Assembly: GCA_945283395.1 (NCBI GenBank)
Contig: CALYQH010000087.1
Coordinates: forward strand, 1-5,984
From: an uncultured Ventosimonas sp.
GTDB taxonomy: Bacteria > Pseudomonadota > Gammaproteobacteria > Pseudomonadales > Pseudomonadaceae
Direction: 5' to 3'
Length of the DNA stretch: 5,984 bases
This document shows positions 1 through 5,670 of the stretch, piece by piece. The position numbers and the translations under genes were made by a program. The notes beneath the pieces were generated by a model, which saw only the letters and a program-made list of their open reading frames with translations, did not search any database and was not told the DNA's origin. Every line of letters begins with the position of its first letter. The stretch's first letter is position 1.

Positions 1-3
1 TTA

Positions 4-522
4 CTATCTTAAACCCCTTTGTAATTCATCTATCTCACGGATATATTTGAATATTTTACGACAAGCCGCTGGTGGTTTTTGTTGAGCTGCTTCCTGTTGA
101 GCTTGACGGATAAGTTGTCTTAAATGTTGGCGATCTGCCTCAGGATATAACAGTATGAATTCTGCTAGTGCAACATCTCCCTCATTAGCTAGTTTATCTC
201 GCCATTGCTCTAACGCATGAAACCGCTCATTGTAGTGACGACTTGCAGAGTTTATTTGCTCAAGAAACGATTCAATATAAGCAATATCTTGGTCGCGCAA
301 CAATTTACTAATATATTGCATATGACGTTTATTGGCAATATGAGATTTATGTTTAGGTGCATCAGCTAATGCTTTGCGCAGCATATCGGTCAAAGGTAAT
401 AAAGCTAATTGATCTGGATTTAAGCCAGTTAGTTTTTTACCTAGATCTACTAACGCATGCATCTCACGTTTGATTTGGGATTTGCTTTTTTCTGGCAAAG
501 CTTCGTCTAAAGAATCAGACAT
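4..522 (-). CDS. darP: DarP (YjgA, DUF615) ribosome maturation protein
   Basis: This 172-residue protein is complete, with an ATG start and a TAG stop, and is close to the 183 residues of E. coli YjgA. The family, now called DarP, associates with late pre-50S particles and helps mature the peptidyl transferase centre of the large ribosomal subunit; it is cytoplasmic. The sequence shows the family landmarks in order: an SKSQIKRE segment near residues 13-20, a basic [16 protein letters not shown] helix near 61-76, [14 protein letters not shown] near 126-139, and [15 protein letters not shown] near 149-163. It lacks much of the acidic N-terminal extension of the E. coli protein. No strong Shine-Dalgarno lies before the ATG; only a weak GATGAG is visible on the minus strand, about 9 bases upstream. 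It is divergent from pmbA, as in E. coli and Pseudomonas. Confidence 0.95.
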   Translation of the reverse strand: MSDSLDEALPEKSKSQIKREMHALVDLGKKLTGLNPDQLALLPLTDMLRKALADAPKHKSHIANKRHMQYISKLLRDQDIAYIESFLEQINSASRHYNERFHALEQWRDKLANEGDVALAEFILLYPEADRQHLRQLIRQAQQEAAQQKPPAACRKIFKYIREIDELQRGLR

Positions 523-550
523 AACTATATAAACTCATCAAAAATAATGA

Positions 551-571
551 TAGCTATGATAACAGATAGCT
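551..571. repeat. Inverted repeat in the darP/pmbA divergent spacer
   Basis: The arms AGCTAT (552-557) and ATAGCT (566-571) are separated by eight bases. They sit in the 83-base gap from which darP and pmbA are both transcribed, so this could be a small operator or a leader hairpin. A TATTAT at 576-581 could be a −10 for pmbA, but no good −35 accompanies it. A six-base arm in AT-rich DNA may be chance. Confidence 0.3.
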
Positions 572-595
572 TAGTTATTATGAGCATTTTTACAT

Positions 596-600
596 GAGGA
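596..600 (+). promoter_or_regulatory. Ribosome binding site that selects the pmbA start
   Basis: GAGGA at 596-600 lies five bases before the ATG at 606, which is good spacing. The in-frame ATG at 594 overlaps this site and has no purine-rich element of its own upstream. The start at 606 is therefore preferred. Confidence 0.75.
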
Positions 601-605
601 ATAGT

Positions 606-1952
606 ATGAAGAATGAACATGCCGTAAGGCCTGCTAGTGTACCTAAATTAGAAAAACAGGTAGCGCAGATTTTAGCAGAAGCAAAAAAGCAAGGTGCTAC
701 CGATTGTGAAGTATCGGTATCCATGACTCAAAGTTTAGCCGTTACAGTTCGCCAACAAACTGTCGAAACGCTTGAATTCAATAGAGATCAAGGTTTTGGC
801 ATTACGCTTTATGTAGGACAAAGAAAAGCCTCTGCTAGCACTACTGCAACTGATTCTAAGGCTATTGAAGAGACAGTAGCTGCAGCCTTAGCGATAGCCA
901 AACACACCTCCGAAGATAATTGTGCGGGAATAGGTGCACCAGAATTGATGGCTAAAGAGCTACCCGATTTAGATTTATACCACCCTTGGGACATTACTCC
1001 TGACCAAGCTATTGATATTTTATTAGCCTGCGAGTCGGCAGCCTTTGCTACCGATAAACGCATTACTAACGCTGATGGCACCTCTTTAAATACTTGGCAG
1101 GGATGTAGGGTATATGGAAATTCACATGGTTTTATGGGGGGCTATGCCTCCACTAATCACAGCATTAGTTGCATGATGATAGGTGAACAAAAAGGGCAAA
1201 TGGAAAGGGACTATTGGTATGATGTTAATTTAGATGCAGCTAATTTAACGTCTGCTCAGGTCATAGGCCAAACAGCCGCAACACGAACAATAAATAGACT
1301 TGGGGCACGATCTATTGCTACTTGTGAAGTACCTGTTATTTTCGCAGCAGACATTGCTGCAAGCTTATTTGGACATTTATTAGGCGCTATCGCTGGCGGT
1401 AATATTTACCGCAAAGCTTCTTTCTTAGAAAGCTCAATAGGTAAACAATTATTTCATGATTGGTTGTATATTGAAGATCGGCCTAGTTTAAGCAAAACAT
1501 TAAATAGTGACAGGTTTGATTGTGATGGTTTGGCCACTTATGACAAATATATTATAGCAAACGGCAAACTGCTAACTTATTTATTAAGTGTCTACTCAGG
1601 CCGTAAATTAGGTTTAGCTAGTACAGCCAATGCTGGGGGGTGTCATAATTTATTTGTTACTCATGGTCAAGATGATCTACCGGCACTACTTAACAAGATG
1701 GATAAAGGCTTATTAGTCACTGAGCTCATGGGAAGCGGCGTGAATATGGTTACTGGCGATTACTCGAGAGGAGCGGCCGGCTTTTGGGTTGAGTCTGGAA
1801 AAATCCAATTTCCTGTTCAAGAAATTACTATAGCGGGTAATTTGAAAGATATGTTTGCTAACATAGTGGCTATAGGTAAAGATGTAGATCTTAGGAGCAA
1901 CTTAAAAACAGGTTCAGTATTAATAGAAAAAATGGCCGTAGCTGGTACTTAA
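606..1952 (+). CDS. pmbA: PmbA/TldE, subunit of the TldD/TldE metalloprotease
   Basis: This encodes 448 residues from the ATG at 606, or 452 if the upstream ATG at 594 is used; E. coli PmbA has 450. PmbA (TldE) pairs with TldD to form a cytoplasmic protease that trims unfolded peptides. In enterobacteria the complex matures microcin B17 and degrades the CcdA antitoxin. TldD supplies the zinc-binding HExxxH motif. No such motif is visible here, which matches the TldE rather than the TldD subunit. The family's C-terminal signature is clear: NAGGCHNLFV near residues 341-350, then GSGVNMVTGDYSRGAAGFWV from about residue 376, followed by FPVQEITIAGNL. There is no signal peptide or membrane segment. 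It is divergent from darP and ends in a hairpin shared with gstA. tldD is not in this window. Confidence 0.95.
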   Translation: MKNEHAVRPASVPKLEKQVAQILAEAKKQGATDCEVSVSMTQSLAVTVRQQTVETLEFNRDQGFGITLYVGQRKASASTTATDSKAIEETVAAALAIAKHTSEDNCAGIGAPELMAKELPDLDLYHPWDITPDQAIDILLACESAAFATDKRITNADGTSLNTWQGCRVYGNSHGFMGGYASTNHSISCMMIGEQKGQMERDYWYDVNLDAANLTSAQVIGQTAATRTINRLGARSIATCEVPVIFAADIAASLFGHLLGAIAGGNIYRKASFLESSIGKQLFHDWLYIEDRPSLSKTLNSDRFDCDGLATYDKYIIANGKLLTYLLSVYSGRKLGLASTANAGGCHNLFVTHGQDDLPALLNKMDKGLLVTELMGSGVNMVTGDYSRGAAGFWVESGKIQFPVQEITIAGNLKDMFANIVAIGKDVDLRSNLKTGSVLIEKMAVAGT

Positions 1953-2014
1953 CAACCGCTTGCTCGAGATAAATTGATAGCGATATTTAGCCACTAAGCT
2001 AATTATTGATAGGC

Positions 2015-2052
2015 ATAACAAAGAGGGTCGAGGAGGCCACCCTCTTAGTTAT
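2015..2052. terminator. Bidirectional terminator between convergent pmbA and gstA
   Basis: A perfect 8-bp stem, AAGAGGGT (2021-2028) with ACCCTCTT (2039-2046), encloses a 10-base loop. After one A·A mismatch the helix continues for five more pairs, ATAAC (2015-2019) with GTTAT (2048-2052). It is the most GC-rich hairpin in the spacer and lies between the two converging stop codons. The following T-tract is poor on the plus strand, so termination may be partly dependent on other factors. Confidence 0.7.
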
Positions 2053-2094
2053 AAACACTCGCCTAAGAATAACTAGCAATTAATATGCTTATGG

Positions 2095-2694
2095 TTACTT
2101 TTCTGCTGCTACGGCTGCTTTAACCGATGGCCGTGCTTCCATATTTTTGATAAAGCGCGTTAAATTAGCCAATGAGCCTATCTGTAAATTAACGGCTTTA
2201 GCCCAAGTAATAATGGTGTAAAGGTAGAAATCAGCCACAGTAAGCTGTTCCCCTAATAAAAAATCTTTATGACTAAGTTGTTCATCGACATAAGCAAATT
2301 TGTCTTCTAATTGCTTTTTAGCTGTCTCTTTTAAATCTGCTGGGAATTTAGCATTAAAAAGTGGCCCAAAACCTTTATGCAATTCAGTGGCTATATAATT
2401 TAGCCATTCTAAGGCTTGATAATGTTTAAAACTATCTAGAGGTGGCATAAGATGTTTAGAAGGAACATGATCTGCTATATATTGAATAATAGCTACGCCT
2501 TCAGTTAGTAAATTACCATTATCCAATAACAAGGCAGGCACTTGGCCTTTAGGATTGATTTTTAAATAATCTTCACCATGCTCTGTTTTATCAGCTGCTA
2601 AATCAACTTTTTCAAGTTCAAAATGGACACCTGCTTCACAAAGCACCATATGAGGAGATAAAGAACAAGCACCAGGAGAGTAAAAAAGTTTCAT
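2095..2694 (-). CDS. gstA: Glutathione S-transferase (GstA-like, beta class)
   Basis: The 199-residue product is full length for the family (E. coli GstA has 201). It would conjugate glutathione to electrophiles or reduce mixed disulfides in the cytoplasm. The N-terminal thioredoxin fold carries FYSPGACS with Cys10 and Ser11, the beta-class glutathione-contacting residues. cis-Pro53 lies in KGQVPALLLDNG, and Glu65 in LTEGVAI contacts the glutathione gamma-glutamyl group. The all-helical C-terminal domain has EWLNYIATELHKGF at 96-109, including Asn99 and His106, which match the E. coli enzyme's active-site positions. The N-capping region LTVADFYLYT is at 151-160. A good AAGGA site lies nine bases before the ATG. 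The gene appears monocistronic: a hairpin follows it and a 305-base gap precedes it. Confidence 0.93.
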   Translation of the reverse strand: MKLFYSPGACSLSPHMVLCEAGVHFELEKVDLAADKTEHGEDYLKINPKGQVPALLLDNGNLLTEGVAIIQYIADHVPSKHLMPPLDSFKHYQALEWLNYIATELHKGFGPLFNAKFPADLKETAKKQLEDKFAYVDEQLSHKDFLLGEQLTVADFYLYTIITWAKAVNLQIGSLANLTRFIKNMEARPSVKAAVAAEK

Positions 2695-2703
2695 AATTGA
2701 AAA

Positions 2704-2708
2704 TCCTT
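2704..2708 (-). promoter_or_regulatory. Ribosome binding site of gstA
   Basis: On the minus strand AAGGA lies nine bases upstream of the gstA ATG. It supports the start chosen at 2694, which is also where the conserved MKLFY N-terminus of the family begins. Confidence 0.75.
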
Positions 2709-2734
2709 CATGTCGTGATTAAGTTTAGTTTAGC

Positions 2735-2754
2735 GTAGTGAATAACTTTACTAC
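2735..2754 (-). repeat. Hairpin in the gstA leader
   Basis: GTAGTGAA (2735-2742) can pair with TTTACTAC (2747-2754) over eight pairs, one of them a G·T wobble, around a four-base TAAC loop. It lies about 40 bases upstream of the gstA start codon and 27 bases from its Shine-Dalgarno. It may be a leader structure or chance. Confidence 0.3.
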
Positions 2755-2879
2755 TCACTTAATAAAGATATAGTAGCTTTATAATAGATTGATAATTAAA
2801 CTAGATAGTTCCACTTATCTGTTAATAATGATGTTACAAAATTAAAATTAACCTGATTTGTATTAGTTATAAGCAATAG

Positions 2880-2898
2880 ATAAGGTGTTAACACTTAT
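2880..2898. repeat. Near-perfect palindrome upstream of gstA
   Basis: ATAAG-(G)-TGTTAACA-CTTAT is an 18-bp perfect palindrome interrupted by one extra G at 2885. The core GTGTTAACAC (2885-2894) is itself a perfect 10-bp palindrome. It lies about 185 bases upstream of the gstA start and about 100 bases downstream of menA. It resembles the site of a dimeric DNA-binding regulator, but no regulator can be named. Confidence 0.4.
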
Positions 2899-2914
2899 TA
2901 CTTAACATAACCAA

Positions 2915-2936
2915 CTAAACCTCCTAAAGGGGTTAG
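2915..2936 (-). terminator. Possible menA terminator hairpin
   Basis: The left arm CTAAACCTC (2915-2923) can pair with GGGGTTAG (2929-2936) around a five-base loop, with one wobble and one bulged A. Read on the minus strand it follows the menA stop by about 65 bases and is succeeded by T-rich sequence (AGTTGGTTATG). It is the only GC-containing stem after menA, but it is imperfect and has no real U-run. Confidence 0.4.
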
Positions 2937-2999
2937 CTATAATACCTTTAAAAGATTTTTCAGTATGGTAATAAGTAGTATTTGCTGCAAACTATAAAA

Positions 3000-3914
3000 T
3001 CAACAACCTAAAAACAACCCAATAGTAAATAATGTTAAAGTAAAAACATTCATTTTAACAGCTGTACCTAACTGTTTTTGAAGCTGCATAGGCTCTTTAT
3101 AAGAATAAACCGCATGGCCATTTAAATAGAACAAGGGTAATGCTAATAAAAATAACCAATTTAAAAGATTACCCCTTGTATAAAAAAAAGCAAAAATACT
3201 TAAGCAACATAAACTCCCTGCTAATAATGCAAGGTGATAATAACGAGCTTTCTTATGACCTAATCTAACAGCTAACGTTGATTTACCATTACGGGCATCT
3301 TCTTCAATATCTCGCATATTATTAACATTTAATACCAATACGCCTAAAAAACCACAAGCTGTGGCAGGAAGAAAACTATATAAACCAAATTGATGTGTCT
3401 GTAAGTAAAAACTACCCATAACCCCGACATAACCAAAAAAAGTCAGTACCGATAAATCACCTAAGCCATAATAACCATACGCATGTTTACCCATTGTATA
3501 AGTGATGGCTGCAATCAAAGAGATTAAACCAAGAGCAATGAAGGCTATCACATCAGCAAAAGAGCAGCAGGCCAAAATAATAAGTATTAATCCTGATAGA
3601 ATACTCAATAATCCTACCAGTAAAATAGCCCATTGCATCTGTTTAAAACTAATTAAACCATTTTGCATCCCACGCTTAGGGCCAAGTCGATCTACGGTAT
3701 CAGTACCTTTTTTCATATCACCATAATCATTAGCTAAATTTGAAACCAGCTGTAATAATAAAGCGGTTAATAATGAAAAAATAAAAATAGGTAAATTAAC
3801 GGGATGTCTAGCTGCCACCACTAACGCCGTTCCTGTCATAATACCGCAGCAACTAAGAGGTAAAGTCCGCAAGCGAAAACTACTTATCCACGCTTGTAAT
3901 ATCTGGCTATTCAT
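3000..3914 (-). CDS. menA: 1,4-dihydroxy-2-naphthoate polyprenyltransferase MenA
   Basis: This 304-residue membrane enzyme matches the length of E. coli MenA (308). MenA attaches the polyprenyl tail to 1,4-dihydroxy-2-naphthoate in the inner membrane, giving demethylmenaquinone, the step before methylation to menaquinone. It belongs to the UbiA superfamily. The first Asp-rich motif is NDYGD at residues 62-66, followed by KGTDTVDRLGP (69-79) and RGMQNG. The second is NNMRDIEED at 198-206. ITYTMG (137-142), GYYGLGDLSVLTFFG (147-161) and LPATACG (182-188) are MenA-specific rather than UbiA-specific. About eight or nine hydrophobic stretches fit the family topology. The Shine-Dalgarno is weak (GAGAAG about nine bases before the ATG). 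It is divergent from rnhB, and no other men gene is in the window. Confidence 0.93.
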   Translation of the reverse strand: MNSQILQAWISSFRLRTLPLSCCGIMTGTALVVAARHPVNLPIFIFSLLTALLLQLVSNLANDYGDMKKGTDTVDRLGPKRGMQNGLISFKQMQWAILLVGLLSILSGLILIILACCSFADVIAFIALGLISLIAAITYTMGKHAYGYYGLGDLSVLTFFGYVGVMGSFYLQTHQFGLYSFLPATACGFLGVLVLNVNNMRDIEEDARNGKSTLAVRLGHKKARYYHLALLAGSLCCLSIFAFFYTRGNLLNWLFLLALPLFYLNGHAVYSYKEPMQLQKQLGTAVKMNVFTLTLFTIGLFLGC

Positions 3915-3919
3915 ACGCT

Positions 3920-3934
3920 TAACTTCTCACTAAA
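3920..3934 (+). repeat. Direct repeat copy 1 (menA end of the spacer)
   Basis: TAACTTCTCACTAAA here matches TAACTTCTTACTAAA at 4174-4188 in 14 of 15 positions, in the same orientation. This copy overlaps the weak Shine-Dalgarno region of menA. It could be a paired regulator site or chance similarity in AT-rich DNA. Confidence 0.3.
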
Positions 3935-3966
3935 TCTATATTACAAGTATAAGAGAAAGTTACTCA

Positions 3967-3992
3967 GTTATCTCTATAAAAATAGAGACAAC
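3967..3992. repeat. Imperfect 26-bp palindrome upstream of menA
   Basis: The arms TCTCTAT (3971-3977) and ATAGAGA (3982-3988) are perfect around AAAA. After one A/C mismatch (3970/3989) the symmetry continues with GTT (3967-3969) and AAC (3990-3992), so 10 of 11 pairs match. It lies 53-78 bases upstream of the menA start codon, where an operator or a leader hairpin would be expected. No known regulator box is recognised. Confidence 0.5.
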
Positions 3993-4173
3993 AATCTATA
4001 ACAACAAACTAAATAGTTAATATCTTCAACTTATTAGTTAGTAACTCACCTTCATAACTATATAATATTCATAGGTAACATCAAATAGTAGTCTAACAAA
4101 GAACTTCTGATATAACAAAAAGTAATCAAATGACCATGAAAAACCAACATTAACTAAGATTAGCTATTACTTA

Positions 4174-4188
4174 TAACTTCTTACTAAA
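4174..4188 (+). repeat. Direct repeat copy 2 (rnhB end of the spacer)
   Basis: TAACTTCTTACTAAA is the partner of the repeat at 3920-3934, 254 bases away. It lies about 30 bases upstream of the extended −10 of rnhB, where an activator or repressor could sit. Confidence 0.3.
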
Positions 4189-4216
4189 GAGTGAACTATA
4201 GCCTATACCTATTTAT

Positions 4217-4225
4217 TGTTATAAT
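4217..4225 (+). promoter_or_regulatory. Extended −10 promoter for rnhB-tcdA
   Basis: TGTTATAAT is a perfect TATAAT preceded by TG one base upstream, the extended −10 form that works without a good −35. No TTGACA-like hexamer occurs at the usual spacing. Transcription would begin near 4232, giving a leader of about 20 bases before the rnhB ATG at 4253. Confidence 0.6.
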
Positions 4226-4241
4226 AATTTAAGTTTAGCGG

Positions 4242-4246
4242 AAGGA
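4242..4246 (+). promoter_or_regulatory. Ribosome binding site of rnhB
   Basis: AAGGA, within GGAAGGA, lies six bases before the ATG at 4253. It is the strongest Shine-Dalgarno in the window and fixes the start of RNase HII. Confidence 0.8.
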
Positions 4247-4252
4247 TAATAG

Positions 4253-4867
4253 ATGCAATTAGGCTTAGATTTCAATTTAGTAACAGAATTAGTAGCAGGG
4301 GTTGATGAGGTAGGGCGTGGCCCGCTCTGTGGACCAGTAGTTACCGCAGCAGTAATTCTCGATCCTAGTAAACCTATAATAGGTTTAAATGATTCTAAAA
4401 AATTGTCTGAAAAAAAACGTGAACAGCTGTTTGCAGAAATCAAAACCAAAGCCGTTGCTTGGTCTATTGGTCGAGCAGAAGTGGCAGAAATAGACCAATT
4501 AAATATTTTACAAGCTACGCTGCTAGCCATGCAAAGAGCCATAGAATTATTATCCATCACGCCTAAGCTGGCGTTAATTGATGGCAATAGATGCCCTAAA
4601 CTTACTATTCCTTGCTCTGCAGTCATCAAAGGCGATGCAACTATACCTGCTATTGCTGCTGCTTCAATTTTAGCTAAAGTAACTAGAGATAAAGAAATGC
4701 TAGAATTAGATAAGCGTTATCCTGGATATGGCATAGCCGGCCATAAAGGATATCCCACCGCTATTCATTTAGCCGCTCTACAACAATTAGGGCCAACGCC
4801 TATTCATCGACATTCTTTCGCACCAGTTCGGTTAGCAGCCCAACATTTTGTAAACAGGGTATCCTAA
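4253..4867 (+). CDS. rnhB: Ribonuclease HII
   Basis: The 204-residue protein is full length (E. coli RnhB has 198). RNase HII cuts RNA in RNA/DNA hybrids and starts ribonucleotide excision repair by incising 5' to a single embedded ribonucleotide; it is cytoplasmic and needs Mg or Mn. The four catalytic acids are present: Asp18 and Glu19 in [15 protein letters not shown], Asp110 in [10 protein letters not shown], and Asp128 in [19 protein letters not shown]. The GRG loop (21-23) and the Tyr of HKGYPT (167), which read the ribonucleotide junction, are also present. It is the first gene of a two-gene unit. Its TAA overlaps the tcdA ATG by one base. In most gammaproteobacteria rnhB follows lpxB on the same strand; here lpxB lies on the opposite strand beyond tcdA. 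Confidence 0.97.
   Translation: MQLGLDFNLVTELVAGVDEVGRGPLCGPVVTAAVILDPSKPIIGLNDSKKLSEKKREQLFAEIKTKAVAWSIGRAEVAEIDQLNILQATLLAMQRAIELLSITPKLALIDGNRCPKLTIPCSAVIKGDATIPAIAAASILAKVTRDKEMLELDKRYPGYGIAGHKGYPTAIHLAALQQLGPTPIHRHSFAPVRLAAQHFVNRVS
4856..4859 (+). promoter_or_regulatory. tcdA ribosome binding site inside the rnhB 3' end
   Basis: AGGG within the last codons of rnhB lies seven bases before the tcdA ATG. The stop and start share one base in TAATG, so translation of tcdA is probably coupled to that of rnhB by re-initiation. Confidence 0.6.
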
Positions 4868-5670
4868 TGATAGATAATCGTTTTACAGGTATCGCTAGGC
4901 TATACGGAGAAGAAGGCTTTGCGCGCATCCAACAAGCTCATATTGCGGTGGTAGGGATAGGGGGTGTTGGTACATGGGTAGCTGAGGCATTAGCTAGAAC
5001 AGGGGTGGGCGAATTAACACTCATAGACTTAGATGATATATGCCTATCCAATACCAATAGACAATTACACACCTTACAAAGCACTATAGGTAAAAGCAAA
5101 GTAGAAGTGATGGCCGAACGTATTAAGCAAATTAATCCCGCCTGTCAAATTCATGCGTTGCTAGATTTCATTAGTAGAGAAACTATTCCTTGTTATATTC
5201 ATAATGATTTAGATGGCGTGGTGGATTGTATAGATAGTGTTCAATCTAAAGCAGCCCTTATTGCATGGTGTAAAAGACGAAAAATTTCAATAGTCACTAC
5301 TGGCGGTGCAGGAGGACAACTAGATCCGACGCAAATCCAAGTAATAGATCTTAATAAAACCTTTAATGACCCGCTAGCTGCTAAAGTACGCTCTCTGCTT
5401 AGAAGGGAATATGGTTTTTCTAAAACAGCAAGTCGCCATTATAGTGTTCCTTGTGTTTTTTCAACTGAACAATTACGTTATCCACAAGCTGATGGTTCTG
5501 TTTGTCAGAGCAAAGTATTAATGGCCAATGGGACTAAACTAGACTGCGCTGGTGGCTTTGGTGCTGTTAGTATGGTAACAGCTAGCTTTGGAATGGTAGC
5601 AGCCAGTAAGATAATAGATAAAATAGTTGCGGGTGCTCGTAGGCCTAGTGCTAAACTAGCTAGCTCTTAA
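4867..5670 (+). CDS. tcdA: tRNA threonylcarbamoyladenosine dehydratase TcdA (CsdL)
   Basis: This 267-residue E1/ThiF-MoeB-like enzyme is full length. TcdA uses ATP to dehydrate and cyclise t6A at position 37 of ANN-decoding tRNAs to ct6A, and in E. coli it works with the CsdA/CsdE sulfur-transfer system. The Rossmann nucleotide loop GIGGVG is at 30-35. The acidic residue ending strand 2 is in [15 protein letters not shown] (52-66), whose Arg65 contacts ATP phosphate. KSKVE (76-80) supplies the conserved lysine, and DCIDSV (120-125) holds a conserved Asp. [16 protein letters not shown] (144-159) and [10 protein letters not shown] (193-202) are characteristic of TcdA rather than of ThiF or MoeB. 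The sequence looks Pseudomonas-like by memory. It is translationally coupled to rnhB and overlaps the end of lpxB on the other strand by 11 bases. Confidence 0.95.
   Translation: MIDNRFTGIARLYGEEGFARIQQAHIAVVGIGGVGTWVAEALARTGVGELTLIDLDDICLSNTNRQLHTLQSTIGKSKVEVMAERIKQINPACQIHALLDFISRETIPCYIHNDLDGVVDCIDSVQSKAALIAWCKRRKISIVTTGGAGGQLDPTQIQVIDLNKTFNDPLAAKVRSLLRREYGFSKTASRHYSVPCVFSTEQLRYPQADGSVCQSKVLMANGTKLDCAGGFGAVSMVTASFGMVAASKIIDKIVAGARRPSAKLASS

Larger units (their letters stand above)
2695..2999. other. AT-rich intergenic region between menA and gstA
   Basis: No credible coding region was seen in these 305 bases on either strand. The region must hold the 3' end of the menA transcript and the gstA promoter and leader. 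Reading towards gstA on the minus strand, it contains a weak hairpin after menA (2915-2936), a near-perfect palindrome (2880-2898), a short inverted repeat AACTA-GA-TAGTT (2799-2810), a hairpin in the gstA leader (2735-2754), and the gstA Shine-Dalgarno. Several TATAAT-like hexamers occur, but the base composition makes them uninformative. I could not pick a gstA promoter. Confidence 0.6.
3915..4252. other. AT-rich divergent regulatory region between menA and rnhB
   Basis: These 338 bases carry no convincing gene. Transcription leaves in both directions. The menA side holds an imperfect 26-bp palindrome (3967-3992). A TATACT-like −10 for menA is readable on the minus strand near 3944-3949, without a matching −35. 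The rnhB side has an extended −10 (4217-4225) and a good ribosome binding site. A 15-bp direct repeat with one mismatch occurs at both ends (3920-3934 and 4174-4188). The centre, about 4000-4170, shows nothing I can interpret. Confidence 0.6.

Noticed and set aside
809..1081. 90-residue minus-strand open frame inside pmbA
   Set aside because: It lies wholly antisense to a well-conserved gene, has no family resemblance and no ribosome binding site; it is a shadow frame.
3502..3726. 74-residue plus-strand open frame inside menA
   Set aside because: It is antisense to conserved MenA motifs and its composition follows from them; not a separate gene.
4058..4150. 30-codon minus-strand open frame in the menA/rnhB spacer (MLVFHGHLITF...)
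   Set aside because: There is no Shine-Dalgarno, no recognisable feature, and the length is expected by chance in AT-rich DNA.
4130..4153. Very short plus-strand peptide MTMKNQH upstream of rnhB, considered as a leader peptide
   Set aside because: No ribosome binding site precedes it, it lies upstream of the likely rnhB promoter, and no attenuator hairpin follows.
3915..4252. Possible small RNA or riboswitch in the 338-base spacer
   Set aside because: Apart from one palindrome, no conserved riboswitch core, GC-containing fold or terminator was seen; the evidence is insufficient to call one.
4219..4629. 136-residue minus-strand open frame over rnhB
   Set aside because: It is antisense to the catalytic core of RNase HII and lacks any recognisable domain.
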